Assembly (NCBI RefSeq): GCF_049670895.1
Contig: NZ_CP187170.1
Reading direction: 5' to 3' (one strand)
Length of the DNA stretch: 64,000 bases
Source: Pasteurella sp049670895
Lineage (GTDB): Bacteria > Pseudomonadota > Gammaproteobacteria > Enterobacterales > Pasteurellaceae
Positions 22,465-32,109 of the stretch are shown here, piece by piece (the stretch's first letter is position 1; each line of letters opens with the position of its first letter). Under the pieces are notes generated by a model. It ran no database searches, was not told where the DNA came from, and saw only the letters and a program-made list of their open reading frames with translations. The translations under genes were made by a program, and so were the position numbers.

Positions 22465-23525
22465 CAGCATTAAAAAATGATCGTTATTTAAAAGCGTTAT
22501 TACGGGAACCTGTGGATATGACCCCTGTTTGGATGATGCGTCAGGCAGGACGTTATTTACCTGAATATCGGGCAACAAGAGCGATAGCAGGGGATTTTAT
22601 GTCATTATGTCGCAATGCGGATTTAGCTTGTGAAGTCACCTTACAACCTTTACGTCGTTATGCATTAGATGCGGCAATTTTGTTTTCGGATATTTTAACG
22701 ATTCCTGATGCAATGGGGTTAGGCTTAAGCTTTGGGGCAGGAGAAGGACCTAAATTTGCTCATCCCATTGAAAGCAAAAGTGCGGTGGAAAATTTACCTA
22801 TTCCTGATCCTGAAGGGGAATTGCAATATGTGATGAATGCTGTGCGTACCATTCGCCGTGAATTAAAGGGCGAAGTGCCGTTAATTGGTTTTTCAGGCAG
22901 CCCTTGGACGTTAGCAACCTACATGGTCGAAGGGGGAAGCAGTAAGGCGTTTACCAAAATTAAAAAAATGCTGTATGCCGATCCGCAAGTGTTACATCAA
23001 TTATTAGCTAAACTGGCGGATGCCGTCACCTTATATTTAAATGCTCAAATTAAAGCGGGAGCACAATCGGTGATGATTTTTGATACTTGGGGTGGGGTGC
23101 TAGGCCATCGTGAGTATTTGGATTTTTCCTTGCACTATATGCATCAAATTGTTGATGGATTAATTCGACACCATGAAGGTCGCAAAGTCCCCGTCACCTT
23201 ATTTACAAAAGGCGGGGGAATGTGGCTAGAAGCCATGGCAGAAACAGGCTGTGATGCCCTTGGATTGGATTGGACGGTCAACCTAGCAGAGGCAAAAGCT
23301 CGGGTTGGTCATAAAGTAGCGTTGCAGGGGAATATGGATCCGTCCATCTTATATGCTTCTCCCGATCGTATCGAACACGAAGTGCGGTCAATTTTGGCGG
23401 ACTTTGGTGAAGGTTCAGGTCATGTATTCAATTTGGGGCATGGTATTCACCAAGATGTTCCAACACAAAGCCCACAGGTGTTTGTTGAGGCAATTCATCA
23501 TTTTTCTAAACCCTATCATCTATAA
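22461..23525 (+). CDS. hemE: Uroporphyrinogen decarboxylase
   Basis: HemE decarboxylates uroporphyrinogen III to coproporphyrinogen III in heme synthesis. The start is ATG 22461 (MTALKNDRYLKALLREPVD), overlapping nudC by four bases and preceded by AGGAAA; the upstream extension to 22434 lacks homology. It has 354 residues, the E. coli length. The signatures PVWMMRQAGRYLPEYR and GFSGSPWTLATYMVEGG are intact. Two USS cores lie inside the gene (about 22778 and 23382). Confidence 0.98.
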   Translation: MTALKNDRYLKALLREPVDMTPVWMMRQAGRYLPEYRATRAIAGDFMSLCRNADLACEVTLQPLRRYALDAAILFSDILTIPDAMGLGLSFGAGEGPKFAHPIESKSAVENLPIPDPEGELQYVMNAVRTIRRELKGEVPLIGFSGSPWTLATYMVEGGSSKAFTKIKKMLYADPQVLHQLLAKLADAVTLYLNAQIKAGAQSVMIFDTWGGVLGHREYLDFSLHYMHQIVDGLIRHHEGRKVPVTLFTKGGGMWLEAMAETGCDALGLDWTVNLAEAKARVGHKVALQGNMDPSILYASPDRIEHEVRSILADFGEGSGHVFNLGHGIHQDVPTQSPQVFVEAIHHFSKPYHL

Positions 23526-23539
23526 TACGCAGGAGAATT

Positions 23540-24130
23540 ATGCGAAATCCTATTCATAAACGCTTAGAACACTTTGAAACTTGGCAACATATTACCTTTA
23601 TGGCATGCCTTTGTGAGCGTATGCTACCGAATTACCAATTATTTTGTCAGGTGGTTGGACAAGAGGCACAGGCGAAAATCTATCAGAATATTTTGAATCT
23701 GGTGTGGGAGCATCTCACGGTCAAAGGGGCAAAAATCAATTTTGAAAGTCAGTTAGAAAAATTAGAAAACATCATTCCTGATTTAAATGAACATCAATTT
23801 TATGGTGCATTGCCTGCGGTGGATGCTTGTGAAGCCCTTTCTGAACTGTTACATACGTTGATTGCGGGATCAAGTTTAGAACAAGCCATTAAAATAAGCC
23901 AATTATCCTTACAAACCGTGGCGACTTTTTTAGAACAACAGGCTGAACAGGAATTATCCGAAAAAGCCTTAAAAGAGAGTGAAGAAATTCAGCAAGAATT
24001 AGACCTACAATGGCTCATTTACCGCACCTTAAAAGGCTGTGAGAATCGTGATATTGCACTGATTTTGGATTTGAAAAATGAATTGAGAAGTACAAATGTT
24101 TCGAATATCGGTATAAATTTTGAGCAATAA
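23540..24130 (+). CDS. yjaG: DUF416 family protein (YjaG)
   Basis: A 196-residue cytoplasmic protein of the DUF416/YjaG family, recognised by its start RLEHFETWQHITFMACLCERMLPNY and by its position between hemE and hupA, the same neighbourhood as in E. coli. It is acidic and largely helical. The biochemical function is unknown. It lies 14 bp after hemE, probably in the same operon. Confidence 0.9.
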   Translation: MRNPIHKRLEHFETWQHITFMACLCERMLPNYQLFCQVVGQEAQAKIYQNILNLVWEHLTVKGAKINFESQLEKLENIIPDLNEHQFYGALPAVDACEALSELLHTLIAGSSLEQAIKISQLSLQTVATFLEQQAEQELSEKALKESEEIQQELDLQWLIYRTLKGCENRDIALILDLKNELRSTNVSNIGINFEQ

Positions 24131-24193
24131 TGTGATATTTATAACAAATTTAAAAAATCTTTCTTTGTTTTATGACAAACTTAGATTAAGCTT

Positions 24194-24212
24194 TGCAATA
24201 CTGTATATTGCA
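24194..24212. promoter_or_regulatory. Perfect palindrome upstream of hupA
   Basis: TGCAATA (24194-24200) and TATTGCA (24206-24212) are separated by 5 bp, about 70 bp before hupA. It may be an operator or overlap the promoter. No regulator is assigned. Confidence 0.35.
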
Positions 24213-24281
24213 GTAATAGTATTTATCGGGAACACGTAGTGTTTTTCCTTACATTTTGAATAAAGTAGAAGGTATTTATTT

Positions 24282-24554
24282 ATGAATAAAACGGATTTAA
24301 TCGATGCAATCGCTAGTGCCGCTGAATTAAATAAGAAACAAGCTAAAGCCGCTTTAGAAGCGACGTTAGACGCTATTTCTGTTAGTTTAAAAGCAGGTCA
24401 ACCAGTGCAATTAATTGGCTTTGGTACATTCAAAGTAAATGAGCGTAAAGCTCGCACAGGCCGTAACCCACGTACTGGTGAAGAAATCAAAATCGAAGCG
24501 TCTAAAGTACCAGCATTCATTGCAGGTAAAGCATTAAAAGATGCAGTGAAATAA
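24282..24554 (+). CDS. hupA: DNA-binding protein HU-alpha
   Basis: HU is a small nucleoid protein that bends and restrains DNA as a dimer. It has 90 residues. The beta-arm signature GFGTFKVNERKARTGRNPRT is complete, with the conserved proline at its tip. It stands alone, with its own upstream palindrome and a downstream terminator. Confidence 0.98.
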   Translation: MNKTDLIDAIASAAELNKKQAKAALEATLDAISVSLKAGQPVQLIGFGTFKVNERKARTGRNPRTGEEIKIEASKVPAFIAGKALKDAVK

Positions 24555-24583
24555 TTTCATAAGCGAAAGTTACCGAAAGCTCC

Positions 24584-24606
24584 GCCCCGTTTATGCGGGG
24601 CTTTTT
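24584..24606 (+). terminator. Terminator of hupA
   Basis: GCCCCG (24584-24589) and CGGGGC (24596-24601) around a 6-nt loop precede TTTTT, 30 bp after the stop. Confidence 0.88.
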
Positions 24607-24637
24607 CTTCATTAAGATCATGTGAATGAAAAGTTTT

Positions 24638-24667
24638 TTGTTTACATTCTTAACTCATCTCTATAAT
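24638..24667 (+). promoter_or_regulatory. Promoter of glmS
   Basis: A perfect -10 TATAAT lies at 24662-24667. The -35 is either TTGTTT (24638-24643, 18-bp spacing) or TTTACA (24641-24646, 15-bp spacing). Confidence 0.55.
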
Positions 24668-24696
24668 ATTTTCAGCAGTTATTTGGCTTAGTGCAT

Positions 24697-24729
24697 TTGA
24701 CTTTTTTTGTTCAAAGCTCAAAAAGTCAA
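24697..24729 (+). promoter_or_regulatory. Hairpin in the glmS 5' leader
   Basis: TTGACTTTTT (24697-24706) and AAAAAGTCAA (24720-24729) form a perfect 10-bp stem with a 13-nt loop, 40 bp before the glmS start. It does not cover the ribosome-binding site. It is not the glmS ribozyme of Gram-positive bacteria. Small-RNA control is possible, but no sRNA is shown. Confidence 0.4.
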
Positions 24730-24768
24730 TGTGTCTTTGATTTTCATTACTTTAAAAAGGGAACATTT

Positions 24769-26601
24769 ATGTGTGGTATTGTTGGTGCGGTGGCACAGCG
24801 TGATGTCGCCGAAATTCTTGTGAATGGCTTACATCGTTTGGAGTACCGAGGCTATGATTCAGCAGGTGTTGCGGTTGTTAATGATAAGCATGAATTACAA
24901 CGTATCCGTTGTGTAGGCAAGGTAAAAGCCCTAGATGATGCGTTAGTGGAACATCCACTCGTGGGGGGAACGGGGATTGCACATACTCGTTGGGCAACCC
25001 ATGGCGAACCGTCAGAAGGGAATGCTCATCCACATACCTCAGGTCATTTTGCGGTGGTGCATAATGGGATCATTGAAAATCATGAAGCCCTACGTGCCGA
25101 TTTAACCGCAAAAGGTTATGTTTTCTTATCTCAAACAGATACTGAAGTGATCGCCCATTTAGTGGAATGGGAGATGCGTACCGCAGATAATCTTTTACAA
25201 GCCGTACAGTCCGTAGTGAAACAATTGAAAGGGGCGTATGGTATGGTTGTGATGGACAGCCAACACCCAGAACATCTTGTTGCGGCACGCTCTGGTAGCC
25301 CACTTGTGATTGGTTTAGGCATTGGCGAAAATTTCTTAGCCTCTGATCAGCTTGCCTTATTAAATGTAACACGCAGTTTTATTTTCTTAGAAGAAGGTGA
25401 TATTGCGGAGATAACACGTCGTTCCGTGGATATCTATGACCGCCATGGTCAAAAAGTGGAGCGTGAAGCTCATGAGTCTAATTTAGAAAATGATGCTGCA
25501 GAGAAAGGTAAGTTCCGTCATTTCATGCAAAAAGAAATTTTTGAGCAACCCGCCGCATTGATTAATACAATGGAAGGTCGGATCAGTCATAATAGCGTGG
25601 TGGTGGATAGCATTGGTAACGGGGCAAGAGCTTTATTATCTCATGTGGATCATATTCAAATTGTGGCTTGTGGCACATCTTACAATGCGGGCATGGTTTC
25701 TCGTTATTGGTTTGAAGATCTGGCAGGCATTAGCTGTGATGTGGAAATTGCCTCCGAGTTTCGTTATCGTCAATTTGTTACCCGTCCAAACAGTTTATTG
25801 ATCACCCTTTCACAATCAGGCGAAACCGCCGATACACTTGCTGCATTACGTTTAGCCAAAGAAAAAGGTTATATGGGTGCCATGACGATTTGTAACGTGG
25901 CAAGCTCATCTTTAGTGCGTGAATCTGATTTAGCTTTCATGACGCGTGCAGGTGTCGAAATTGGGGTGGCATCAACAAAAGCTTTCACCACTCAGCTTGC
26001 TTCATTGTTAATGTTAGTGACTGTATTGGGTAAACTGAAAGGACATATTGATGACGCCAAAGAAGCAGAAATTGTGAAAGCGTTACAATCAATACCAGCA
26101 GAAATTGAAAAAGCACTGGCTTTTGATAAGCAAATTGAAGTGCTAGCAGAAGACTTTGCAGAAAAACATCATGCACTTTTCCTTGGTCGTGGTGAATATT
26201 ATCCAATTGCCATGGAAGCCTCATTAAAATTAAAAGAGATTTCCTATATTCATGCAGAAGCCTATGCGGCAGGGGAGTTAAAACACGGTCCACTTGCCTT
26301 GATTGATGCGGATATGCCAGTGATTGTAGTGGCACCAACTAATGATTTATTGGAAAAAGTGAAATCCAACATTGAAGAAGTGCGAGCAAGAGGCGGTCAG
26401 CTTTATGTCTTTGCGGATCAAGCAGCTGGCTTTGTAGAAAGTGAAGGCATGAAAATCATCACCATGCCAAAAGTGAACCAAATTGTGGCACCGATTTTCT
26501 ACACCATTCCAATGCAATTGTTAGCATATCATGTCGCTTTAATTAAAGGCACTGATGTGGATCAACCACGCAATTTAGCCAAAGCCGTCACGGTTGAATA
26601 G
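24769..26601 (+). CDS. glmS: Glutamine--fructose-6-phosphate aminotransferase (isomerising)
   Basis: GlmS makes glucosamine-6-phosphate from fructose-6-phosphate and glutamine, the entry to peptidoglycan and LPS amino sugars. The start is ATG 24769, giving the mature N-terminus MCGIVGAVAQ whose Cys2 is the glutaminase nucleophile; the in-frame upstream codons to 24691 overlap the leader hairpin. It has 610 residues (E. coli 609). The N-terminal glutaminase domain precedes two SIS sugar-isomerase domains (for example CGTSYNAGMVSRYWFE and LITLSQSGETADTLAAL). A USS and a terminator follow. Confidence 0.98.
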   Translation: MCGIVGAVAQRDVAEILVNGLHRLEYRGYDSAGVAVVNDKHELQRIRCVGKVKALDDALVEHPLVGGTGIAHTRWATHGEPSEGNAHPHTSGHFAVVHNGIIENHEALRADLTAKGYVFLSQTDTEVIAHLVEWEMRTADNLLQAVQSVVKQLKGAYGMVVMDSQHPEHLVAARSGSPLVIGLGIGENFLASDQLALLNVTRSFIFLEEGDIAEITRRSVDIYDRHGQKVEREAHESNLENDAAEKGKFRHFMQKEIFEQPAALINTMEGRISHNSVVVDSIGNGARALLSHVDHIQIVACGTSYNAGMVSRYWFEDLAGISCDVEIASEFRYRQFVTRPNSLLITLSQSGETADTLAALRLAKEKGYMGAMTICNVASSSLVRESDLAFMTRAGVEIGVASTKAFTTQLASLLMLVTVLGKLKGHIDDAKEAEIVKALQSIPAEIEKALAFDKQIEVLAEDFAEKHHALFLGRGEYYPIAMEASLKLKEISYIHAEAYAAGELKHGPLALIDADMPVIVVAPTNDLLEKVKSNIEEVRARGGQLYVFADQAAGFVESEGMKIITMPKVNQIVAPIFYTIPMQLLAYHVALIKGTDVDQPRNLAKAVTVE

Positions 26602-26682
26602 TGTTTCAGGCGAAAAGTGCGGTCAATTTTGAGAAAGAATCATAACAAAGTGTCATGACGTTGTGTTCTTTCTCGGTCAATC

Positions 26683-26719
26683 AAATCCCCCGTTGTTGAT
26701 AAAACCGGGGGATTTTTTC
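26683..26719 (+). terminator. Terminator of glmS
   Basis: AAATCCCCCG (26683-26692) and CGGGGGATTT (26706-26715) form a 10-bp stem followed by a T run. Confidence 0.88.
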
Positions 26720-26746
26720 ATTATGTTATGTGATAAGGAGGCGAGA

Positions 26747-28011
26747 ATGCTGTTTTTCACTAGACACCATGCCTTAAGCGTGATCGTTAATATTCTTGTG
26801 CCGATTTTTTTCCTCTCCCTTTTTCTGTTTAAGGGAAGCTATAACTTGGTTCCTATAGGGTTGTCCGTCTTTTCTATTGGCTTTGTCCTTTATGCGTGGT
26901 TGAGTAAGCGTCCGCTGGCATTGCCTCCGATGGAAAAACGCTTTCTCTTTTCCCTTTCCTGCTACATTCTCATTTTTATTGTGTTATTGCTATTTCACCA
27001 AGATAAATTGAGAGAATTCGAAAATGTGGGCAAATTATGCCTGTTTATTCCTTTATTCTATTTATTGCATCACTATCGGATACGCCTTGCCCCCTTGATG
27101 ATTGGCATTTTAGTGGGGGCGGTATTGGCGGGTGTGGTAGCCATTTATGATCGTTTTTATTTAAATCTGAATGCAGCCTATGCCCCAAGAATGTTGCAAA
27201 TTCAAGCAGGCGATATGGCGATGAGCTTAAGCTTATTTTCTGTTGTGATTGGCTTGTATTCTTACCAAATTAAACGTTATCCCTTGGCAATATTCAGTGT
27301 GATCGCACCCTATTGGGAATGTTGGGCAGTTTTTTATCGACTGCTCGGGGTGGATGGATTGCCCTTCCCGTTCTAATTCTCATGATCATGCTGATTTATC
27401 GTCGAAATTTATCAAAAAACATGAGATTGGCGTTTGCGACCTTATTTGTGATCACGCTGACCACCGCTGTTTTGATCCCGAAAACGAAAATGTTGCACCG
27501 AGTGAATGAAGCCTACACGGAAGCGATGTCTTATTTCAGCGAATTTGATGGCACCACCTCAATTGGTGCACGTTTTGATATGTGGAAAGGGGCGATTCTC
27601 ATGGCAAAAGAAAAGCCATTGCTAGGTTGGGGGGCGAAGGGGGCTTTAGAACAGAGCAAAATTCTGGCTCAACAAGGGCTCATTCATGAATACGTCACCC
27701 AATTTCATCATGCCCATAATCAATATTTAGATGATTTAGCAAAAAGGGGCTTGGTGGGGTTAAGTGCGTTATTATTGGTGTTTTTGATTCCATTATCACA
27801 CTTTTATCAAGCATTGAAAGGTGCATCGCCAGAAACCCGAGCGGTAGCCACTTTAGGGCTTGTTCATATCCTTTCTGTGATGTCTTATGCTTTAACTCAA
27901 GCCTTTATTGAGCATAATTCAGGAAATCTCTTTTATTTTTTCTTGATTGCGGTGTTTTATAGTGCGTTATATCAGCCAGATGAAAAGAAAGTTGTAGTGG
28001 GTAGTCACTAA
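26747..28011 (+). pseudogene. O-antigen ligase / polymerase-like membrane protein, broken by one frameshift
   Basis: Two overlapping frames together make one Wzy/WaaL-type membrane protein. Frame one starts at ATG 26747, 6 bp after a perfect AAGGAGG, and runs with many hydrophobic segments to a stop at 27376, its last residues (YWECWAVFYRLLGVDGLPFPF) being nonsense. Frame two carries on from about 27310 with MGMLGSFLSTARGGWIALPV, the conserved STARGG motif of the family, and ends at 28011 after a periplasmic loop (PLLGWGAKGALEQ...HHAHNQYLDDLAKRGLVGL). The break is at 27305-27313; one missing base, for example in the CCC at 27308-27310, restores the frame. The product would ligate glycan to lipid A-core. 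It is either inactive or a sequencing error. Confidence 0.82.
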
Positions 28012-28180
28012 ACAAGGAAAACGTTTTGAAAATGCACCGCACTTTATAGCCAATATGTTGGGGGGCGATGTTGAGGTGGAGGATGTGTTGAAGCGGATGT
28101 GTGTTAAGGGAAAATCAGCAGAGGGGTTGAATGTGCTTCAGGGCGGTCATCGCCGCCCTTGTTCAGCATGTTGTTTTCTC

Positions 28181-28537
28181 TTAATAGAATAAAACGAATG
28201 CCCATACCACAGCCACACAAACCATGCCGATAAACACGGCAGCAGAGCCGAGATCTTTGGCACGTCCAGAGAGTTCATGATGTTCTAACCCTACACGATC
28301 CACCACCGCTTCAATGGCACTGTTCACTAACTCAAGTGCTAACACCAAAATAAGCGAACCTAACATCAGGGCAATTTCCACCCCATTTTCACCGAACCAA
28401 AAGGCGGCTGGCACCAAAAAGAGGCAGCAGAATAATTCATGGCGAAACGCAGTTTCGGATGTAAAGGCAAATTTCAGCCCTTTCATGGAATAGCCAGTGG
28501 CTTTAATTAAATGCGTCAGTCCTTTTGTTTTATACAT
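28181..28537 (-). CDS. dgkA: Diacylglycerol kinase
   Basis: DgkA is a small trimeric inner-membrane enzyme that phosphorylates diacylglycerol released during membrane-derived glycan synthesis. It has 118 residues (E. coli 122) and three hydrophobic helices. The catalytic segment LALELVNSAIEAVVDRVG and the following HELSGRAKDLGSAAVF are conserved. It lies 24 bp after relA on the same strand. The 169 bp on its 3' side contain a USS and a GC-rich hairpin at 28141-28158 without a T-run. Confidence 0.95.
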   Translation of the reverse strand: MYKTKGLTHLIKATGYSMKGLKFAFTSETAFRHELFCCLFLVPAAFWFGENGVEIALMLGSLILVLALELVNSAIEAVVDRVGLEHHELSGRAKDLGSAAVFIGMVCVAVVWAFVLFY

Positions 28538-28561
28538 AATTGATCCTAGTTGTTGAGTGGA

Positions 28562-30784
28562 TTACAGACGTTTTGCTTCGATCACATCTTCAAGTTTTGC
28601 TAAGCGAGCCAGAATTTTACTTAACATTTGCACATTATTCAGCTCAATTTCCATATCAATGGTGGCGACTTGTTTTTTCTGATCGATACGGCTTGAGACA
28701 CCCGAAACACTAATTTTCTCATTGGCGAGCACTGTCGTAATATCTCGCAATAAGCCGTTACGGTCGCTGGCTATAATGCGAATATTTAATCTAAATCCGC
28801 TGGAATAATTCTCTCCCCACACGGATTCCACCACTCGCTCAGGGTGGGCGTGTTGCAACTCAAGGAATTGTTCACAATCGCTACGGTGAATCGAAATCCC
28901 ACGTCCCATGGTAATATAGCCAACAATGTCATCTCCCGGAATAGGCTGACAGCAACGTGCAATATGATGCATCAAATTGCCGACCCCTTCCACAATGACA
29001 AAGCCTTTTTTGTCTGATTTTTGCTGAGAATTGACCGCACTTTTATTGGCAACATGACGTAAAATTTCTTCATCGGCTTCCTGTGCACTGACTTTGATCA
29101 GCTTGCTTTGCAGATAATTCATCAAGTGATTTAAACGGATGTCGCCGCCCCCTAGCCCCGCATATAAATCTTCCACATTTTTCAGGTTGTAGCGAGGAAG
29201 TGCATGTTGTTCCACTTGTTTGAGGGTAATATTTAAGCGAGCCATTTCATTTTCCAGCATTTCTTTACCTGCAGGAATATTTTTATCACGGTCTTGTTTT
29301 TTAAACCAAGCGTGAATTTTGGCACGTGCTTTGGCGGTATGGGTAAAGCCTAAATTAGGGTTGAGCCAATCTCGGCTTGGATTCGGATTTTTTTGCGTGA
29401 TAATGTCAATTTGATCACCCATTTGTAGCTGATAGGTGAAAGGCACAATGCGTCCGCCCACTTTTGCCCCAATACAACGATGCCCGATTTCACTATGAAT
29501 GGCATAAGCAAAATCCAGTGGAGTTGAGCCTGTTGGCAGATCAATCACTTCCCCTTTCGGTGTAAAGACATAAACCCGATCGTCAAATACTTGACTACGC
29601 ATTTCCGCCATCACTTCGCCAGAATCGGTAATATCATCTTGCCAAGCGAGCAGTTTCCGTAGCCAAGTGATTTTTTCTTCATAGCCCGAACGCCCACCCA
29701 TGACACCTTCTTTATATTTCCAGTGTGCCGCAACGCCCAGTTCCGCATCATCATGCATTTGTTGGGTACGGATTTGCACCTCGATAGGTTTCCCCCCCTT
29801 CCCTAATACCACCGTATGAATGGATTGGTAGCCATTGGGTTTCGGGTTGGCAACATAATCATCAAATTCATTGGGTAAATGCTTAAAATGCGTGTGTACA
29901 ATGCCTAGTGCAGAATAGCAATCTTGGAGTTTTTGCACGATAATGCGTACGGCACGCACATCGTATAAATCACTAAATTCTAAGTGTTTTTTTTGCATTT
30001 TACGCCAAATGCTATAAATGTGTTTAGGGCGTCCATACACTTCTGCAGGTGTGGCGTTTTCTTTTAAATAACCATTTAATTCGGCGACAAAATCGGCGAT
30101 ATATTGTTCACGATCGAGACGGCGTTCTTGTAACAGTTTGGCAATGTTACGGTATTGTTCAGGGTGTAGATAGCGGAAGCAATAATCTTCCAATTCCCAT
30201 TTCAGTTGCCCGATGCCTAAACGGTTGGCAAGAGGGGCATAAATATTGGCACATTCTTTGGCTGCTAAGACTTTGTCTTCTTCGGAGCAATCCTGTTCTG
30301 CACTGCGTAAGAAGGTGATACGTTCAGCTAATTTAATAATGACACAGCGAAAATCATCGACCATTGCCAGTAACATACGGCGAATATTATCCACTTGTGA
30401 GCTATTGGCAGATTGGCTGGCGTTAAGTTGGCGAATGTTATCCATCTCAATCACGCCTTTTGCGAGTTTGCTGATGTTGTTGCCAAACTGTTCGCTAATT
30501 TGCTCAAAATCCACAAGGTTGTGATAGATCACAGGATAAAGCATGGCGGTGAGTAAGGTATCGCCATCCATATTGAGACTGTGCAGAATTTCGACCATTT
30601 CTACGCCTGCATATAATGAGCAGCTCGTTGGCATAGGTTGCTTTTCCAGCATGACTTGGTGTGCATAATGCCAAGCCCGAATTAAATTTTCGGACACTGT
30701 CGGCGGGATGTCCAAATTGGCACACCATGTTTCAATCACAAATTCTTCGGGATTGACTAAATGAGAACGTCGTACTGCAACCAT
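28562..30784 (-). CDS. relA: GTP pyrophosphokinase RelA
   Basis: RelA makes (p)ppGpp when uncharged tRNA occupies the ribosome. It has 740 residues (E. coli 744). Order: degenerate N-terminal HD region; synthetase domain with the RelA-type EFDD motif inside LPNEFDDYVANPKPNGYQS (SpoT has RFKD there); TGS domain (VYVFTPKGEVIDLPTGSTPL); zinc-finger region with HHIARCCQPIPGDDIVGYI; C-terminal ACT domain. A USS core lies inside the gene at about 29036. It follows rlmD by 8 bp on the same strand, as in E. coli. Confidence 0.97.
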   Translation of the reverse strand: MVAVRRSHLVNPEEFVIETWCANLDIPPTVSENLIRAWHYAHQVMLEKQPMPTSCSLYAGVEMVEILHSLNMDGDTLLTAMLYPVIYHNLVDFEQISEQFGNNISKLAKGVIEMDNIRQLNASQSANSSQVDNIRRMLLAMVDDFRCVIIKLAERITFLRSAEQDCSEEDKVLAAKECANIYAPLANRLGIGQLKWELEDYCFRYLHPEQYRNIAKLLQERRLDREQYIADFVAELNGYLKENATPAEVYGRPKHIYSIWRKMQKKHLEFSDLYDVRAVRIIVQKLQDCYSALGIVHTHFKHLPNEFDDYVANPKPNGYQSIHTVVLGKGGKPIEVQIRTQQMHDDAELGVAAHWKYKEGVMGGRSGYEEKITWLRKLLAWQDDITDSGEVMAEMRSQVFDDRVYVFTPKGEVIDLPTGSTPLDFAYAIHSEIGHRCIGAKVGGRIVPFTYQLQMGDQIDIITQKNPNPSRDWLNPNLGFTHTAKARAKIHAWFKKQDRDKNIPAGKEMLENEMARLNITLKQVEQHALPRYNLKNVEDLYAGLGGGDIRLNHLMNYLQSKLIKVSAQEADEEILRHVANKSAVNSQQKSDKKGFVIVEGVGNLMHHIARCCQPIPGDDIVGYITMGRGISIHRSDCEQFLELQHAHPERVVESVWGENYSSGFRLNIRIIASDRNGLLRDITTVLANEKISVSGVSSRIDQKKQVATIDMEIELNNVQMLSKILARLAKLEDVIEAKRL

Positions 30785-30792
30785 AATCTATC

Positions 30793-32106
30793 CTATTCTT
30801 TCTCAAATAAACTTATAGATTCTAAATGCCCAGTCTGCGGGAACATGTCGATCATCGCGACTTTTTTTAATGCATAGCCAGCTTGCGCCAAAATTTCTGT
30901 ATCTCGTACCAACGTAGCGGGGTGGCAAGATACGTACAAGATTTTTTGTGCCTGCAAGTCGCACAATGCTTGTAGTGCAAAGGCGGCACCTGCACGAGGG
31001 GGATCAAGTAAAATTTTATTAAACGCATTTTTTGCCCAAGGTTGATCCACAAAGCCTTGTTCTAAGTTAGCTTGATAAAATTGAACATTATGACACTGAT
31101 TGAGTGTCGCATTCTTTTTGGCTTTATGAACCATTTCTTCCACACCTTCAATGCCAATCACTTGATTGACAAAACGGCTTAATGGCAAGGTGAAATTGCC
31201 CATGCCACAGAATAAATCTAGCACATGATCTTGGGGGGTGAGTTCCAACCAGTCAAGTGCGGTTTTCACCATTTTTTGATTTAATGTGGTGTTGACTTGA
31301 ATAAAATCACGAATATCAAATTGTAATGTTAAGCCAGGCTCAAGTTGGTAATAAGGGGGGTCACCATATATTTGCACAATGGCATCTTCTTGTTGCAAAA
31401 ACAGCATTAGTTGGTGTTTAGTAGCAAAGTTGAGCAATAAAGTGCGGTCGATTTCTGCCAAATTTCCAAGATGACGTAATAACACCGCCGTGCCATTATC
31501 CGCTTGAACCAATTCAAGATGACCTAATTTTTGTGGACTTGACCACTGGCGAAAAAGGGCGGTTAAAGCGGGCAACAATTGGTTTAATTGAGGCTCTAGC
31601 ACCTCACATTGTTGAATATTCACAATCTGCTGTGAATGTTTTTGGCGAAAGCCGATATCCAGTTGTTTAGTCTTGGGATTTAACCACATACTTAAACGCA
31701 CACGACGACGGTAATGCCACGCATCGCTGGTGATCATGGGCATCACTTGCACATCGGGCTGAAGTTTTGCTAAGCGTTTCACCAAAGCGTTTTGCTTGGT
31801 TTGGCGTTGCAAATCAATCGGCAAATGTTGCATTTGGCAACCTCCACAGCGGTGATAAACTTCACAGGGCGGCGATTGGCGTTGTGCACTGGCTTTGAGA
31901 ATCTTTTGTGCAATGCCTCGTCCGTATTGTCGTTTTTCTTCAATGGTTTGTACTTCCACGATTTCTTGTGGCAAGGCATTTTCAATAAACCAAGTTTTGC
32001 CCTGAATTTTTGCCACGCCTAAGCCTTGGTAATCTAAATCAAGGATTTCAGTACGCAAGCGAGTGGTGGCATGTTTTTGTTTTGGCGGAGTATAAAGTAA
32101 AACCAT
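30793..32106 (-). CDS. rlmD: 23S rRNA (uracil-1939-C5)-methyltransferase RlmD
   Basis: RlmD (formerly RumA) methylates U1939 of 23S rRNA. It has 437 residues. The N-terminal TRAM domain is followed by the iron-sulfur cysteines of CEVYHRCGGC. The SAM-binding VLDLFCGMGNFTLPLS and the catalytic-cysteine region KILYVSCHPATLVRDTE are intact. The gene lies between recO and relA with short spacers (3 and 8 bp). A USS core lies within it at about 31440. Confidence 0.96.
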   Translation of the reverse strand: MVLLYTPPKQKHATTRLRTEILDLDYQGLGVAKIQGKTWFIENALPQEIVEVQTIEEKRQYGRGIAQKILKASAQRQSPPCEVYHRCGGCQMQHLPIDLQRQTKQNALVKRLAKLQPDVQVMPMITSDAWHYRRRVRLSMWLNPKTKQLDIGFRQKHSQQIVNIQQCEVLEPQLNQLLPALTALFRQWSSPQKLGHLELVQADNGTAVLLRHLGNLAEIDRTLLLNFATKHQLMLFLQQEDAIVQIYGDPPYYQLEPGLTLQFDIRDFIQVNTTLNQKMVKTALDWLELTPQDHVLDLFCGMGNFTLPLSRFVNQVIGIEGVEEMVHKAKKNATLNQCHNVQFYQANLEQGFVDQPWAKNAFNKILLDPPRAGAAFALQALCDLQAQKILYVSCHPATLVRDTEILAQAGYALKKVAMIDMFPQTGHLESISLFEKE

Positions 32107-32109
32107 AAT

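Noticed and set aside
24607..24768. glmS ribozyme riboswitch
   Set aside because: Known from Gram-positive bacteria; the short leader here does not show its core and is too small.
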